DNA from: Helicobacter hepaticus ATCC 51449 | GTDB taxonomy: Bacteria > Campylobacterota > Campylobacteria > Campylobacterales > Helicobacteraceae | DNA length: 64,000 bases | Direction of reading: 5' to 3' | Assembly (NCBI RefSeq): GCF_000007905.1 | Contig: NC_004917.1 | Location: forward strand, 186,001 to 250,000 | Shown: positions 27,220 through 37,217 of the stretch, piece by piece | Layout: each line of letters opens with the position of its first letter | Numbering within the stretch: the stretch's first letter is position 1 | Position numbers and translations under genes: made by a program | The notes under the pieces: model-generated | The model's input: the letters and a program-made list of their open reading frames with translations, nothing else | Database searches by the model: none | Told to the model about the DNA's origin: nothing

Positions 27220-27920
27220 TATTTTGTCCTTATATAACCATCACCAAATGTGCCCGGAATGATGTCTTTTGCCATTGCCTCGGCTTTTACTTTGCGTGTG
27301 CTTGTGCTTGCGGTAGGATAGATCTTACTTATTGTTGTATGTAAATCCTCTTTACGCCCATCAATACGGAAATCAAATCTATCACCTACTTTAATTTTGT
27401 TTATATACTTAAAATCAAATTCCAAAACAAGCTTTACATCTTGACTAATGATTCTAAAAAGCTTTGTGCTATGAGCACTTACCCCATCACCAAGCTCAAC
27501 CTCTTTAGAAGCTATCACACCATCAAATGGTGCTCTTAGCTGTGTTTTACTTAACACCGCCTTTTGATAGTTATAATCTGCCTCAAGTTTTTTATATTCT
27601 GAAAGGTATCTATCAAGCGTATTTTTATCTACTGCTCCACCAGAACGTTTATAACGTTCCCACTGCTTTTTTGCAAAAATATATTGTTGTTCAACTGAAT
27701 TCATTTGAGAAAAAATATCTTGATTAAAAAGATTAAGAAGCAAATCTCCTTTTTTCACCTCACTACCGACATCAACAAAAATATCAGATACAATGCCACT
27801 TGTAGCGAGATTTAAATTAGCATCTTTTATTGCTTCAGCATTAAAAATTGCATAAACATCTTCTGCCCACATTGACGAAGCGAGAAAAATCCCCGCTACT
27901 ATACCTAAAACCTTTTTCAT
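27219..27920 (-). CDS. hefB: RND efflux periplasmic adaptor (membrane fusion protein)
   Basis: 233 residues with a signal peptide (KKVLGIVAGIFLASSMWA). It has the MFP layout in short form: lipoyl half-motif ATSGIVSDIFVDVGSEVKKG, an alpha-hairpin with NSVEQQYIFAKKQWERYK, the second lipoyl half LRAPFDGVIASKEVELGDGV, and a beta-barrel part. It is shorter than E. coli AcrA but normal for Helicobacter HefB. It bridges HefC and HefA across the periplasm and sits between their genes. Confidence 0.88.
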   Translation of the reverse strand: MKKVLGIVAGIFLASSMWAEDVYAIFNAEAIKDANLNLATSGIVSDIFVDVGSEVKKGDLLLNLFNQDIFSQMNSVEQQYIFAKKQWERYKRSGGAVDKNTLDRYLSEYKKLEADYNYQKAVLSKTQLRAPFDGVIASKEVELGDGVSAHSTKLFRIISQDVKLVLEFDFKYINKIKVGDRFDFRIDGRKEDLHTTISKIYPTASTSTRKVKAEAMAKDIIPGTFGDGYIRTK

Positions 27921-27938
27921 CTCTCCTCCTTTTTATTA

Positions 27939-29297
27939 CTACTCAATATGTTGTTGCAAATCTTGTCCGCTATAATAAATATAATATGCCTTTTGCATCT
28001 CATAATTATTGAGTGCTTGATTGTAAGTTGATTCTGCTTCAAATTTCTTTGTCAAAGATTGAAGATAATCCACAAAATTAAGAATCTGTGCGTCATATTT
28101 TTTTGCTACATTCTCAAATGCAATGCTTGCTGAACGCAATGCTGCCTCTGATGCTTTAATCTTTGCTACGGCAATTTCAAGGCTTTTGCGATACATCTTT
28201 TCATCTTTTTTTTGCTCTTCTTTTTTATAAGCAAGCTCTTTAAGAGATTTTAAATAACCAAGTTGAGCAGCTTCATATTGCCGATAAGTCGTAAGTGCAT
28301 CAAGGTGAATAGTCGCATTAATCATAATCTGATTTTGATTAAGCGGAAATTGACGTTGTAACATAGGCAGGATATCATTGGGATTCATTCCACCTAAACC
28401 ACCTTTAAACCTAATTGCTCCCGGTTTAGTAATATCGCTATTTACCACATAAGTATCACTGATACTTAAAATTGGAAGATAATTAAATTGTCGCGCTTGA
28501 TATTTTGCGCTCAATGCTTGGAAGTTAAGCATATTTAAGTCGTGGCGATTTTCATCAAGTGCAAAAAGCGGTGCTTTAATATTTTTACGCTCAAGCTCTT
28601 GCACCTCTGTATTTGCAAGAAGTGAGAGCATAAGCTTATTTTTTTCAATCTCCATTTTGATATTTTCAATATCGTGCTCGGTAGCAAGCAATTCTGCGCG
28701 CAAAGATTCTACATCATCAATGGTTGTAAGCCCTGAATTAAAAAGTCTCTCCACACGTTTAATGTTAGATTGTAGCTGAATGCGTTTTTGGTCTAAACTC
28801 AAAAGTTGCGCACGATTGGTAAAATAACCATAATATTGCTCAATCACACTTAAAAAAAGCTGGTCTTTAGTATTTTCCCTATCCTCAATGCTTGCACGAT
28901 AGAGTGAGCCTTTTTCACGCACTTTGTTATAGGTTTTAAACCCACTAAAAACTTCCCAATTTCCCTTTATACTTCCTGTATGTGTTTTCATACGCATACT
29001 TGGATTGTTTGTATCTTGGTATTGATATGCTCCATCAAGAGTGGGCAAAAATTCACCCCAAGCCGCCCTACTTGTGGCTTGAGCTTGTAAAATCGCCAAA
29101 TCTTTAGCTTCAAGATTGTAATTTTTCTTTGCCCCCTCAATAAGCTCTATGAGCGTAAAAACTCTACCGCTAGATTGTGTGGATTCTATATTTTGTGCAT
29201 TATCTTGCGCTTGGACAAGATAATGCATAGAATCTTGTGGTATTTGTTGAGCATTTAAGATAGAGAAAAATCCCAATATAAGGACAATTCTTTTCAT
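27939..29297 (-). CDS. hefA: TolC-like outer membrane efflux channel
   Basis: 452 residues, signal peptide KRIVLILGFFSILNA, then the two-fold repeat of long amphipathic helices and beta strands typical of TolC proteins, e.g. NLEAKDLAILQAQATSRAAWGEFLPTLDG and, in the second half, KYDAQILNFVDYLQSLTKKFEAESTYNQAL. First gene of the efflux operon; it lies 18 bases ahead of hefB. The 96-base gap to fdhD is a likely promoter region, but no clear element was picked out. Confidence 0.88.
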   Translation of the reverse strand: MKRIVLILGFFSILNAQQIPQDSMHYLVQAQDNAQNIESTQSSGRVFTLIELIEGAKKNYNLEAKDLAILQAQATSRAAWGEFLPTLDGAYQYQDTNNPSMRMKTHTGSIKGNWEVFSGFKTYNKVREKGSLYRASIEDRENTKDQLFLSVIEQYYGYFTNRAQLLSLDQKRIQLQSNIKRVERLFNSGLTTIDDVESLRAELLATEHDIENIKMEIEKNKLMLSLLANTEVQELERKNIKAPLFALDENRHDLNMLNFQALSAKYQARQFNYLPILSISDTYVVNSDITKPGAIRFKGGLGGMNPNDILPMLQRQFPLNQNQIMINATIHLDALTTYRQYEAAQLGYLKSLKELAYKKEEQKKDEKMYRKSLEIAVAKIKASEAALRSASIAFENVAKKYDAQILNFVDYLQSLTKKFEAESTYNQALNNYEMQKAYYIYYSGQDLQQHIE

Positions 29298-29393
29298 AAG
29301 TTATACTCCTTGTTTATTATCAATTTCCATTTTTGAAGTTGGCATTCTAACTCAAGTTTGTAAATAGGGTTGCATATGCAACTATATTTTATA

Positions 29394-30173
29394 TTAACTT
29401 GTAATACGTGAAGGGTGAGTGTAAATATTGAGCGTATCACCACGTGCAAAACCTACAAGGGTAACGCCTAAAACCTGTGCAGATTTAATCCCTAAATATG
29501 TCGTAGCAGAACGCGAAATTACTATGGGAATATCACTCATCGCAGCTTTAATCACCATTTCCATTGATAAGCGTCCGCTTACAATAAGTATTGCCTCACT
29601 CATATCAAGCGAAGCAAGTCTCGCTCTGCCAATAACTTTATCAATAGCATTATGACGCCCAATATCTTCACTCACAAGCGTCTCTTCGCATACAAGCATT
29701 GCCTTATGCACACAACCTGTGCGCTCAAAAAGCGCACTTGGCTGATTAAATTCATCAAGGAGTTTAAAGATTGTGCGCGTATCCACACGCATATTTGAAG
29801 CGATAAATTTTTGAATAATCTCTCCATCAAAATTTGCACTTACTCCAACACAACACCCTGTCGTCAGAGTTTTTTCTTTATGGAGATGATTAAGCCTATC
29901 TTCTTTAATATGGGCATTCATATGCACACTCAAGCCATCAGGAGCAATTTCAAGTGAAATAATATCATCAACACTTTCTAATACGCCCTCATTCATCAAA
30001 AATCCTACCAAATGAGCATCTTGAGAGAAAGGCAAACTCATCACAGAAAGGAGTTTTGTGCCATTGAGATAAAAAGCTATGCGTTGCTCCTCAATGATGT
30101 TATCTTCACATACCTGCAATGATTCATCACGGAAAAGCCTCACCATACGCATTTGATGCACAAAGTCGCTCAC
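29394..30173 (-). CDS. fdhD: formate dehydrogenase sulfurtransferase
   Basis: Transfers sulfur to the molybdopterin cofactor of formate dehydrogenase; required for its activity. 259 residues. A Cys pair near the middle (TTGCCVGVSANFDG) corresponds to the catalytic Cys region of FdhD, and EDIGRHNAIDKVIG plus VVSGRLSMEMV-like ILIVSGRLSMEMVIKA are strong family signatures. It is the last gene of the fdh operon, 8 bases after fdhC. Confidence 0.92.
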   Translation of the reverse strand: MSDFVHQMRMVRLFRDESLQVCEDNIIEEQRIAFYLNGTKLLSVMSLPFSQDAHLVGFLMNEGVLESVDDIISLEIAPDGLSVHMNAHIKEDRLNHLHKEKTLTTGCCVGVSANFDGEIIQKFIASNMRVDTRTIFKLLDEFNQPSALFERTGCVHKAMLVCEETLVSEDIGRHNAIDKVIGRARLASLDMSEAILIVSGRLSMEMVIKAAMSDIPIVISRSATTYLGIKSAQVLGVTLVGFARGDTLNIYTHPSRITS

Positions 30174-30181
30174 TTACTCTC

Positions 30182-31156
30182 CTAGTGTTTTATGCGCATA
30201 GAATCTAATTTGCCTTGAGCCTTTAAATCCTTGTAATAAAGACTATGGAGCATAGAAAGCTCTTCCTCACCCATTTTGCCATTAAGGATAGATTCTACTG
30301 CGCCTTCAATAGCAAAAACTGCCATATAAATATGAGTAATCAAAAGCGCAATAATAGCAAAGCCCATCACATTGTGCAAAATTGCTAGAATGCGCAAAGT
30401 ATTAATATCCGTGCATTGAAAAAACATTACTGCACCGCTCAATACCATTACGCCACCACCAAGTGTAGCCACCCAAAACCACATTTTTTGCCCTGCATTA
30501 AACTTGTGAGCTGGAATCTCGCGATTGACTTTATCAAGATAACCACCAAGCATCATCATCCATTTAATATCGTGAGCTTTGAAAAAACAATCTTTTGCCC
30601 ACATAAGCAACATTAATGTGCCAAATACAGCAAAGAAAATTGTTGCAAAGCCATGCACATCACGAGCAAAGCGAATAAGTGTGCCACCACCAAGCTTATC
30701 GCCAAAAACCATCATAAGTCCCGAAAGGCACAACATCACAAAAGGCACAGCTGCACACCAATGCACAACAATATTATATTTAGTAAAGACGATTAAAAAG
30801 CTATCGTGCGAATAATGTCGCTTACCCACAAGCTTATAATGCCCATAAAACGCCATAGGCACAAAAATGACAATCAATAAAAAAATCAGAGCAAAATACT
30901 GCCCTTGCAAGATTGTAAAAAGCTCACCCCAACCAAAAGAATTGGGTGAATCCACACCCCAAGCCTTAATCGCAGCGACTTCTGGTCCGCCATAAAGATG
31001 AGGGTTGGCTCTATCTGCGGGCATAATAAGTGCATTATTTCCATTTATAACTTCTGCATATTGCTTTCCACCTGCTTGTGGGACACTTGGATCAGCAGCA
31101 ATCACAAAAGCACAAAGACTCACTACAATCAAGTAGATTCTAAAACACCATTTCAT
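30182..31156 (-). CDS. fdhC: formate dehydrogenase cytochrome b subunit (gamma)
   Basis: Membrane diheme cytochrome b that takes electrons from FdhB and passes them to menaquinone. The start is the ATG at 31156, with GGAGG upstream, giving 324 residues; the frame upstream of it is an open antisense-like extension overlapping fdhB and is not coding. A signal-like head (FRIYLIVVSLCAFVIA) is followed by a linker and four membrane helices with heme-ligand histidines, e.g. FTKYNIVVHWCAAVPF, FARDVHGFATIFF and LHNVMGFAIIALLITHIYMA. Confidence 0.88.
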   Translation of the reverse strand: MKWCFRIYLIVVSLCAFVIAADPSVPQAGGKQYAEVINGNNALIMPADRANPHLYGGPEVAAIKAWGVDSPNSFGWGELFTILQGQYFALIFLLIVIFVPMAFYGHYKLVGKRHYSHDSFLIVFTKYNIVVHWCAAVPFVMLCLSGLMMVFGDKLGGGTLIRFARDVHGFATIFFAVFGTLMLLMWAKDCFFKAHDIKWMMMLGGYLDKVNREIPAHKFNAGQKMWFWVATLGGGVMVLSGAVMFFQCTDINTLRILAILHNVMGFAIIALLITHIYMAVFAIEGAVESILNGKMGEEELSMLHSLYYKDLKAQGKLDSMRIKH

Positions 31157-31166
31157 AGAATCCTCC

Positions 31167-31796
31167 TTAATCCTCGTAAGCCGTTTTCCACACATTAGGC
31201 ACAGCATTAGGGATATTTTCGCCTTTTGTGCTAGCACGATGCGTAATAATATGAGAGAGCTGCTCACCACTTCCAGCAAGCAATGCCTTTGTAGAACACA
31301 TAGAAGCGCACATTGGCACTTTACCTTCTGCGATTCTATTTTGCCCATAGAGTTTGTATTCCTCTGCGCTATGAGTTTCTTCAGGACCACCAGCACAAAA
31401 GGTACATTTATCCATTGCTCCTCTTGAGCCAAATACATCAGATTTAGGAAATTGTGGAGCTCCAAAAGGACAAGCATAAAGGCAATATCCGCAACCGATA
31501 CAAGTTTTCTTATCGTGCAAAACAATGCCATCGGCTCGGATATAAAAGCAATCTACTGGACATACCTTAGCACAAGGTGCATCAGCACAATGCATACAAG
31601 CAATAGAAACTGCGCTTTCTTTACCTACTACACCCTCATTGAGAACAACAACTCGTCTGCGATTGACACCAACAGGCAAATGATGAGCCTCTTTACAAGC
31701 TACATCGCAGCCGTGGCATTCAATACATCGGTTTGTATCGCAATAAAATTTTATCCTTGAGAAATGCTCAAGGTTTTTTGGAATAGTGTTACTCAT
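31167..31796 (-). CDS. fdhB: formate dehydrogenase iron-sulfur subunit (beta)
   Basis: 209 residues with four ferredoxin-type Cys clusters: CIECHGCDVACKEAHH, CMHCADAPCAKVCPVDC, CIGCGYCLYACPFG and CTFC...CASMC. It wires the catalytic FdhA to FdhC at the outer face of the membrane. It lies 10 bases ahead of fdhC and 14 bases after fdhA in the fdhABCD operon. Confidence 0.92.
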   Translation of the reverse strand: MSNTIPKNLEHFSRIKFYCDTNRCIECHGCDVACKEAHHLPVGVNRRRVVVLNEGVVGKESAVSIACMHCADAPCAKVCPVDCFYIRADGIVLHDKKTCIGCGYCLYACPFGAPQFPKSDVFGSRGAMDKCTFCAGGPEETHSAEEYKLYGQNRIAEGKVPMCASMCSTKALLAGSGEQLSHIITHRASTKGENIPNAVPNVWKTAYED

Positions 31797-31810
31797 TTTT
31801 TATCCTTTTA

Positions 31811-34639
31811 TTACGCTTTTTCAATTCGGCATAGACCGCATTTTGTTTCCGGACAAGCAGAGTTATAATCATACCCATAACTGCTAATCATATTTGCTGA
31901 TTCACCAATAGCATAAGGTTTTGTGCCCTCTGGATATTTATCAAGTCGCGATTCTCCTTGATCCATACCTGAAAAGTTTTGAGGCAACCAAATGCTATTT
32001 TCATCTACACGAACAGAGAGTTTTGCAGGCACAAGAATTTTGCAACCATTTGTTCCATATATCCATACCAAATCACCATTTTTTACTTTAAGCTCTGCAG
32101 CTTTATTTGGGTGAATCTCCACAAACATTTCTCCCTCTACTTCAGCTAAATATTTCGCACTACGAGTTTCTGCACCTGTTCCCATATGAGCTACTAAACG
32201 TCCGCTTAACATATTGATAGGGAACTCTTTTACCCAATCTTTTTCCTTTTGACGCGAAATATACTTAACATTAGCACGGAAAAGATTTGGTTTATCTGGG
32301 AAGCTTGGATATTTATCTACCAAATCTCCACGCACAGAATGGAGGGGCTCACGATGGAGTGGAATCTTATCATACCAATTCCATACATTCGCCCTTGCTT
32401 TACCATTTCCATAAGGGCATAATCCTGCCTCTAATGCTTTTTCTACCAAAATATTATTCCCTATACCTAGAGCAAAAGTGCTTCCCTCAATGGCATTTTT
32501 CTCCTCGCTACTTAGACTAATCCCCAAAGATTCAGCATTTTCTGCAGTTACAGGAGCGTATCCACCGATATGTTTAGCATTTGGCAAGCTTCTATTTGTA
32601 AGCATACTTTGCCCATCTGGGCTTGTAACACCCCAATTTACGCGGAATCCCATACCTCCACGCATAACAGGAATAGTATCATTATACATTACAGGTGTGC
32701 CCGGGTGCTTATCACTCCAACAAGGCCAAGGCAGCCCGTAATAATCTCCCTTAAACTCTCCTGTGCCTTCCAGTGTTACTTTATCAAATAAATGCCAATT
32801 TTCTTGGTGGGCTTTTAGTCTCTCTGGACTCATACCTTGCAAACCAATGCTACGAATACTTTGCGTAAGTTCAGTAGTTGCATCTTCAGGCCAAACAAAT
32901 TGCTCCCGTCCTTTTGATTTTGCTATATCATAAAGTCGCCATTGCAATTCTTTCAAGAATCCTAATCGTTCAGCCAAACCAAAGAGAAACTCCTCATCAG
33001 GACGGCATTCAAAAAGCGGTTCCATTACTTTAGAACGCCATTGATAGCTACGATTTGTCGCTGCCACAGAACCACTTGTTTCCATTTGAGAAGCCGCTGG
33101 AAGCATAAAGAGATTATCGCTTCTATCACTATAAATTGCCAAGTCATTAACATAAGGATCTACAAACACCACCAAATCTAGCATATCCATTGCTTTTTTT
33201 TGCAAATCAAGCAAAGAAACTGTGGTCATACCTGAACCAATTACAACTAAAGCACGTAGCTTTGTGCCACCATTATTTGCAGCATTTTCTTCATCTAATA
33301 CACCAAATTTCCAAGTAGAATGTGCAAAACCGGTTTTACCCATCATTTCTGCATCTTTGAAACGTCCTAACATCCACTCATACTCAACGCCCCAATGCTT
33401 ACAAAAATGTCGCCAAGCTGGCTCTCCAAGCCCATAATAACCCGGTAGAGAATCTGCGAGATTGTTCATATCCGAAGCTCCTTGCACATTATCGTGTCCC
33501 CTTAAGATATTCACGCCTCCGCCATTTTTCCCAATGTTGCCTAAAAACATTTGCAAAATAGGCATAATTCTTGTATTGCTTGTGCCAATCGTATGTTGTG
33601 TAAGCCCTTGATTCCAAATTAAGCTTGCAGGTTTTGCAGCTGCCATTTCTTCGGCAATATGCCTAATTTCATCAGCTGGGATTCCACAAATATCTGCTGC
33701 CACTTCTGGAGAGAATTTTTGTGCTTCTTTAATAATATCCTCATAGCCATAAACTCTCTCTTTGAGATATTGCTCATCATAAAGCTTTTTAGCAATGATG
33801 TGATTGAGCAAACCATAAGCAAAGGCTATATCTGTCCCACTGCGGATTCTATGGAATTCATCACATTTTGCTGCAGTTTTTGTAAATCGTGGATCAATAC
33901 ATACAAGTTTTGCTCCTTGCTCTTTAGCTCGCAAAATATGCACCATTGACACAGGGTGATTTACCGCTGGATTTGCTCCAATGACTAAAATATATTTTGA
34001 GAACATCATATCGCCAAGATGATTTGTCATACCACCATACCCGAATGTATTCGCCACACCGGCGACTGTTGGGCTGTGTCAAACTCTAGCACAATGGTCT
34101 ATATTATTTGTCCCAAAAAATGCTGCAAACTTACGAATATAATAGCTTTGCTCATTAGAACATTTCGCGCTTCCTAAAAACATCACTGCATCAGGACCGC
34201 TTTCTTCTCTAATTTGTTTAAGCTGTGTAGCAATTTTATCCATTGCCTCATCATATTTAAGCCTTGTCCATTGCCCATTTTGCTTTTGCAAAGGATAGCG
34301 TAATCTTGTTTCGCTTCTTGCTCTATCAATCAAATCTGCACCTTTGCAGCAATGTCCGCCTTGAGAAATCGGGTGGTCTTGAGCCACTTCTTGGCGCACC
34401 CATACACCATCTTGCACTTCAGCAATCACACCACAACCCACCGAACAATGTGTGCAAATAGTTTTGATTTTTTGAGATTGTGGATATTTTTCCTTCAACT
34501 CTGCCTCACTTGCTTTTCTAAGCACTTTTTCCCCCTCATTTCCCAAAGCACTGCTCACACCAGCCACAGAAGCCAATGCAGAGAGTTTGAGGAATGAGCG
34601 CCGAGCATTGCGTCTATCATTTACCTCGCTCATTTTCAC
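31811..34639 (-). CDS. fdhA: formate dehydrogenase catalytic subunit, selenocysteine-containing
   Basis: Oxidises formate in the periplasm using Mo/W-bis-MGD. The frame is continuous for 942 residues if the TGA at 34079-34081 is read as selenocysteine: NNIDHCARV-Sec-HSPTVAGVANTFGYG, exactly where the active-site Sec/Cys sits in formate dehydrogenases. The N-terminus has a Tat signal (RRSFLKLSALASV) and a 4Fe-4S site CTHCSVGCGVI...GGHCCKG. Later molybdopterin-binding blocks include GANPAVNHP and NMLSGRLVAHMGTGAETR. An ORF caller splits it in two; it is not a pseudogene. The selA/selB/selC/selD genes are not in the window. Confidence 0.95.
34051..34081 (-). promoter_or_regulatory. SECIS hairpin and selenocysteine UGA in fdhA
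   Basis: Starting 13 bases after the UGA, UCGCC pairs perfectly with GGCGA around the loop GGUGU. The loop GGU falls in the same codon position after the UGA as the GGU loop of the E. coli fdhF SECIS. Bacterial SECIS elements lie just downstream of the UGA and bind SelB, so this supports UGA recoding. Confidence 0.88.
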
Positions 34640-34652
34640 TCCTTATGATTAT

Positions 34653-34868
34653 CTATTTGGCAACTGAAAAATAAGTTTGCCAATATGTTGTATCATCACG
34701 ATACAACACCTCTTGCTTTTTGCTCTTACCCTTAATGACTTCTTTTTGTGTGTGTTCTCCAGAACAACCAGTCAAACTAAGAGAGCCTATCGCAACCACA
34801 GCGCCACCTACCCCAGCAGTTTTTAAAAACTTACGCCGAGTTTGATTGCTTTCTTGCATTTTAGACAT
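34653..34868 (-). CDS. small twin-arginine signal protein of the formate dehydrogenase operon
   Basis: 71 residues, starting at 34868 with GGAGG before the ATG; the frame extends to 34916. Nearly half is a Tat signal (TRRKFLKTAGVGGAVVAIGSL) ending in a LTGCSG lipobox-like Cys. The remaining mature part is about 40 residues ending in TYWQTYFSVAK. Small Tat proteins directly ahead of fdhA are common in Campylobacterota fdh operons; the role is unproven (assembly or maturation of the dehydrogenase). It ends 13 bases before the fdhA start. Confidence 0.8.
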   Translation of the reverse strand: MSKMQESNQTRRKFLKTAGVGGAVVAIGSLSLTGCSGEHTQKEVIKGKSKKQEVLYRDDTTYWQTYFSVAK

Positions 34869-34956
34869 ATAGCCTCCTTTTTTTGACTTTGGGATAAACC
34901 CATTTGAGCTCTCCATTTTAAGGGCTCAAATCAGCTTACCTTTTATATTGAAAATG

Positions 34957-35601
34957 TCATTTTAAACTCCGCTCAACATTTAAAAAACTCTGTAATAAAT
35001 AACCCACACTTGCATAATAACTCAAATCCTCTCTTTGAATAAGTGCAGCTACAACAAAATCTCCTAAAGGAATCACAAGTTCATCTACAACTTGAGCACT
35101 CAATACCCTATCTCCCTCATTAGGAGAAAGCAAAAGATGACGCATTAAAAGCAACAAAAAGCCTAAATGTTCCTCGCTTTCCTTGCATTCTTGAGTATTA
35201 AGCCTAAAAGTGCTTTGTTTAGTAAGGCTACGTGCTTTAAGTAAAGCCTTGCCATTCAAATAACCTTCAAGATAATGCGAAAGATAAAGCATTATTTGAG
35301 TATTTTCACTTTTTACTTTTTCATTTTTGCAATCTGATTCGTGAGGCACAGCAAAGGGCAAAATAAAAGTATGAGTGTATTCGCGTAAAATCTGTTGTGT
35401 GCCCTTACGCTCTAATTCACTTTCTAAAAGCTCAAAATGCGCATTATCTCGCTCATTAAGGATATTTTCCTTTAAAATTTTTACTTGTTTTAGCAAAACG
35501 CTTGAGCGCTCACTCAGCAATTCATATAAAAATAATCCTGCAAAAAAATCATAATATAATGCTCTCGCACTTGCTACAGATTCTAAAATATCTCGTGCCA
35601 T
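34957..35601 (-). CDS. TorD-family redox enzyme chaperone
   Basis: 214 residues, largely helical, with the TorD/DmsD-type layout: SARALYYDFFAGLFLYE at the start, EYTHTFILPFAVPHESD in the centre (the EYTRLF..P-type motif of the family) and LGFLLLLMRHLL near residue 145. It presumably binds the Tat signal of FdhA during cofactor loading. Its start overlaps the stop of the ferredoxin gene by one base. Assigned by motif layout and operon position. Confidence 0.75.
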   Translation of the reverse strand: MARDILESVASARALYYDFFAGLFLYELLSERSSVLLKQVKILKENILNERDNAHFELLESELERKGTQQILREYTHTFILPFAVPHESDCKNEKVKSENTQIMLYLSHYLEGYLNGKALLKARSLTKQSTFRLNTQECKESEEHLGFLLLLMRHLLLSPNEGDRVLSAQVVDELVIPLGDFVVAALIQREDLSYYASVGYLLQSFLNVERSLK

Positions 35602-37130
35602 TAATGCGCTCCCTCAAACATAACTTTTACCTTGCAATCTGCACAACATTCTAAAGTTTTAAGCTTAAGAATATCGCTACCAAAAGCAGGAGTAAGAATC
35701 TGCTTAATTTTTTCAATACTTTTACGTGTAGCAAAAATTTTATCACATTCTATACATCTAAATGGCTCATCAACCGCTATTGGGATATATTCAAAACTTT
35801 CAGGGATAAGATTGAGCGTGTGAGATTCTATGCTTAAGACTTGCTCGGCACAACTTGCTACACAATACCCACAACCTGTGCAAAGTGAGGACTTATAAAG
35901 TAGCTCAAATGACGAATTATTATTAATTAAAGCATTGGTATTACACGCTTCCACACAACTAAGGCACATTGTGCATTTTCGCGCATCAATACCCAAGATA
36001 CCAAAACCCTTAATTGACACTTTGCTATATTCTTCTTGCTTAATCCAAAAACGCATACGTTCAGAAAAAATGTCCTTGCTTGTCTCCTTGCTCGCAGGTG
36101 TATAAATATAATGACTTTGTGTAAGTGGTTGCAACATACCTAAAGCTTGCGAATCTGTAAAATTATAGATTGCTTTTTTTGCAAAAATGCGCTCATAAAT
36201 AGTATTTAAAGATTCTATATCGCTAGAAATATGCTCACCCAATGGACTATAAAGCACAATTGGCGCACTTGATTCTTGCAAAAGCGTAAGGAAATAAGTG
36301 CTATTAAGCATATCAGGCACTTCTAGGACAAAAGGCAAAAGTAAGCAATTGTATTCTTTGAGGGCACGAAAGTCTTTGGCAAATTGTTGCGATTCAAGGT
36401 CTGCTCTTGCTACTATAAGCGGTATGCGCCCTTTATAAAGTCGTGCTTTGTAAGTAAAAGATTCTAATCCATCACCTTCGCGTTGCATACTTCCCGTGGG
36501 ACATACACTCACACATTTACCGCAAGAAATGCAATCAATAGGTGAGAGATGCAATATTTTTAAAGAATCATCACTGCTTACACCCATAGTCGGGCATATA
36601 TCAACACAACTATGACACACATTGCTTCCGTCAGAGAATGGGCGACGTCCTTGATATTGACAATGTGATGAATCAAATACAATGCTACGACTATAATTTT
36701 GCTCCCCGCATAAAGCAAGTAAAGAGCGCAACATTGAATCTGCACTCTCATACATATTTGGTGTATGCACACCTTTAAAATGAGGGAGATTCTCAAGTGG
36801 GGCAAATGAAACTACCTGCGAAGTAGCAATTTCTTCAACTGCACCTTGAGCATTTTTAAAATACAACTTAAAAGCTCCAAGATGTCCGCTAAGGCGCACA
36901 AAATCCTGTGGTAAAAGATGAAGCACCTCAAGTGCAGTATGCTTTTCATTGACACAAAGTGCCAAAAAAGTATCGCATAGCTCTCCATAGCCAATTACTA
37001 CACAATGTGGAGTAACCACGCTTAAAGCATCTTTGCTTAAAGAGGTAAAATCAAGCGTGAGTTCATCACATTCTTGTAAGATTTCTAATTCCTCATTGTT
37101 CAAAAGCTCAGTTAATCGATGTTGTTTCAT
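35601..37130 (-). CDS. multi-cluster 4Fe-4S ferredoxin protein of the fdh operon
   Basis: 509 residues. Ferredoxin Cys clusters: CHSCVDICPTMGVS and CISCGKCVSVCPTGSM around residues 170-215, CTMCLSCVEACNTNAL and CTGCGYCVASCAEQVL around 385-430, then CIECDKIFATRKS and CCADCKVKV near the C-terminus, which look like a separate zinc- or iron-binding pair. There is no signal peptide, so it is cytoplasmic. First gene of the fdh operon and coupled to the TorD-like gene. Similar proteins precede fdhA in Campylobacter; function is unknown, possibly electron supply to maturation. Confidence 0.8.
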   Translation of the reverse strand: MKQHRLTELLNNEELEILQECDELTLDFTSLSKDALSVVTPHCVVIGYGELCDTFLALCVNEKHTALEVLHLLPQDFVRLSGHLGAFKLYFKNAQGAVEEIATSQVVSFAPLENLPHFKGVHTPNMYESADSMLRSLLALCGEQNYSRSIVFDSSHCQYQGRRPFSDGSNVCHSCVDICPTMGVSSDDSLKILHLSPIDCISCGKCVSVCPTGSMQREGDGLESFTYKARLYKGRIPLIVARADLESQQFAKDFRALKEYNCLLLPFVLEVPDMLNSTYFLTLLQESSAPIVLYSPLGEHISSDIESLNTIYERIFAKKAIYNFTDSQALGMLQPLTQSHYIYTPASKETSKDIFSERMRFWIKQEEYSKVSIKGFGILGIDARKCTMCLSCVEACNTNALINNNSSFELLYKSSLCTGCGYCVASCAEQVLSIESHTLNLIPESFEYIPIAVDEPFRCIECDKIFATRKSIEKIKQILTPAFGSDILKLKTLECCADCKVKVMFEGAH

Positions 37131-37217
37131 CTATATTCACCTTAAAGTATCGTGTAATATGATACTTCACTTCAGCAAAAATTAAAGCATTTTTTAACTA
37201 AAATACTTTTATATAAT

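Noticed and set aside
30182-31531. Longer fdhC reading frame starting at 31531
   Set aside because: The extra N-terminus overlaps fdhB out of frame and is Cys/Leu-rich nonsense. The ATG at 31156 has a GGAGG site and a signal-like head.
31811-34639. fdhA appearing as two ORFs separated by a stop, i.e. a pseudogene
   Set aside because: The stop is UGA, in the same frame, at the active-site Sec/Cys position, and is followed by a SECIS-like hairpin. It is read as one selenoprotein gene.
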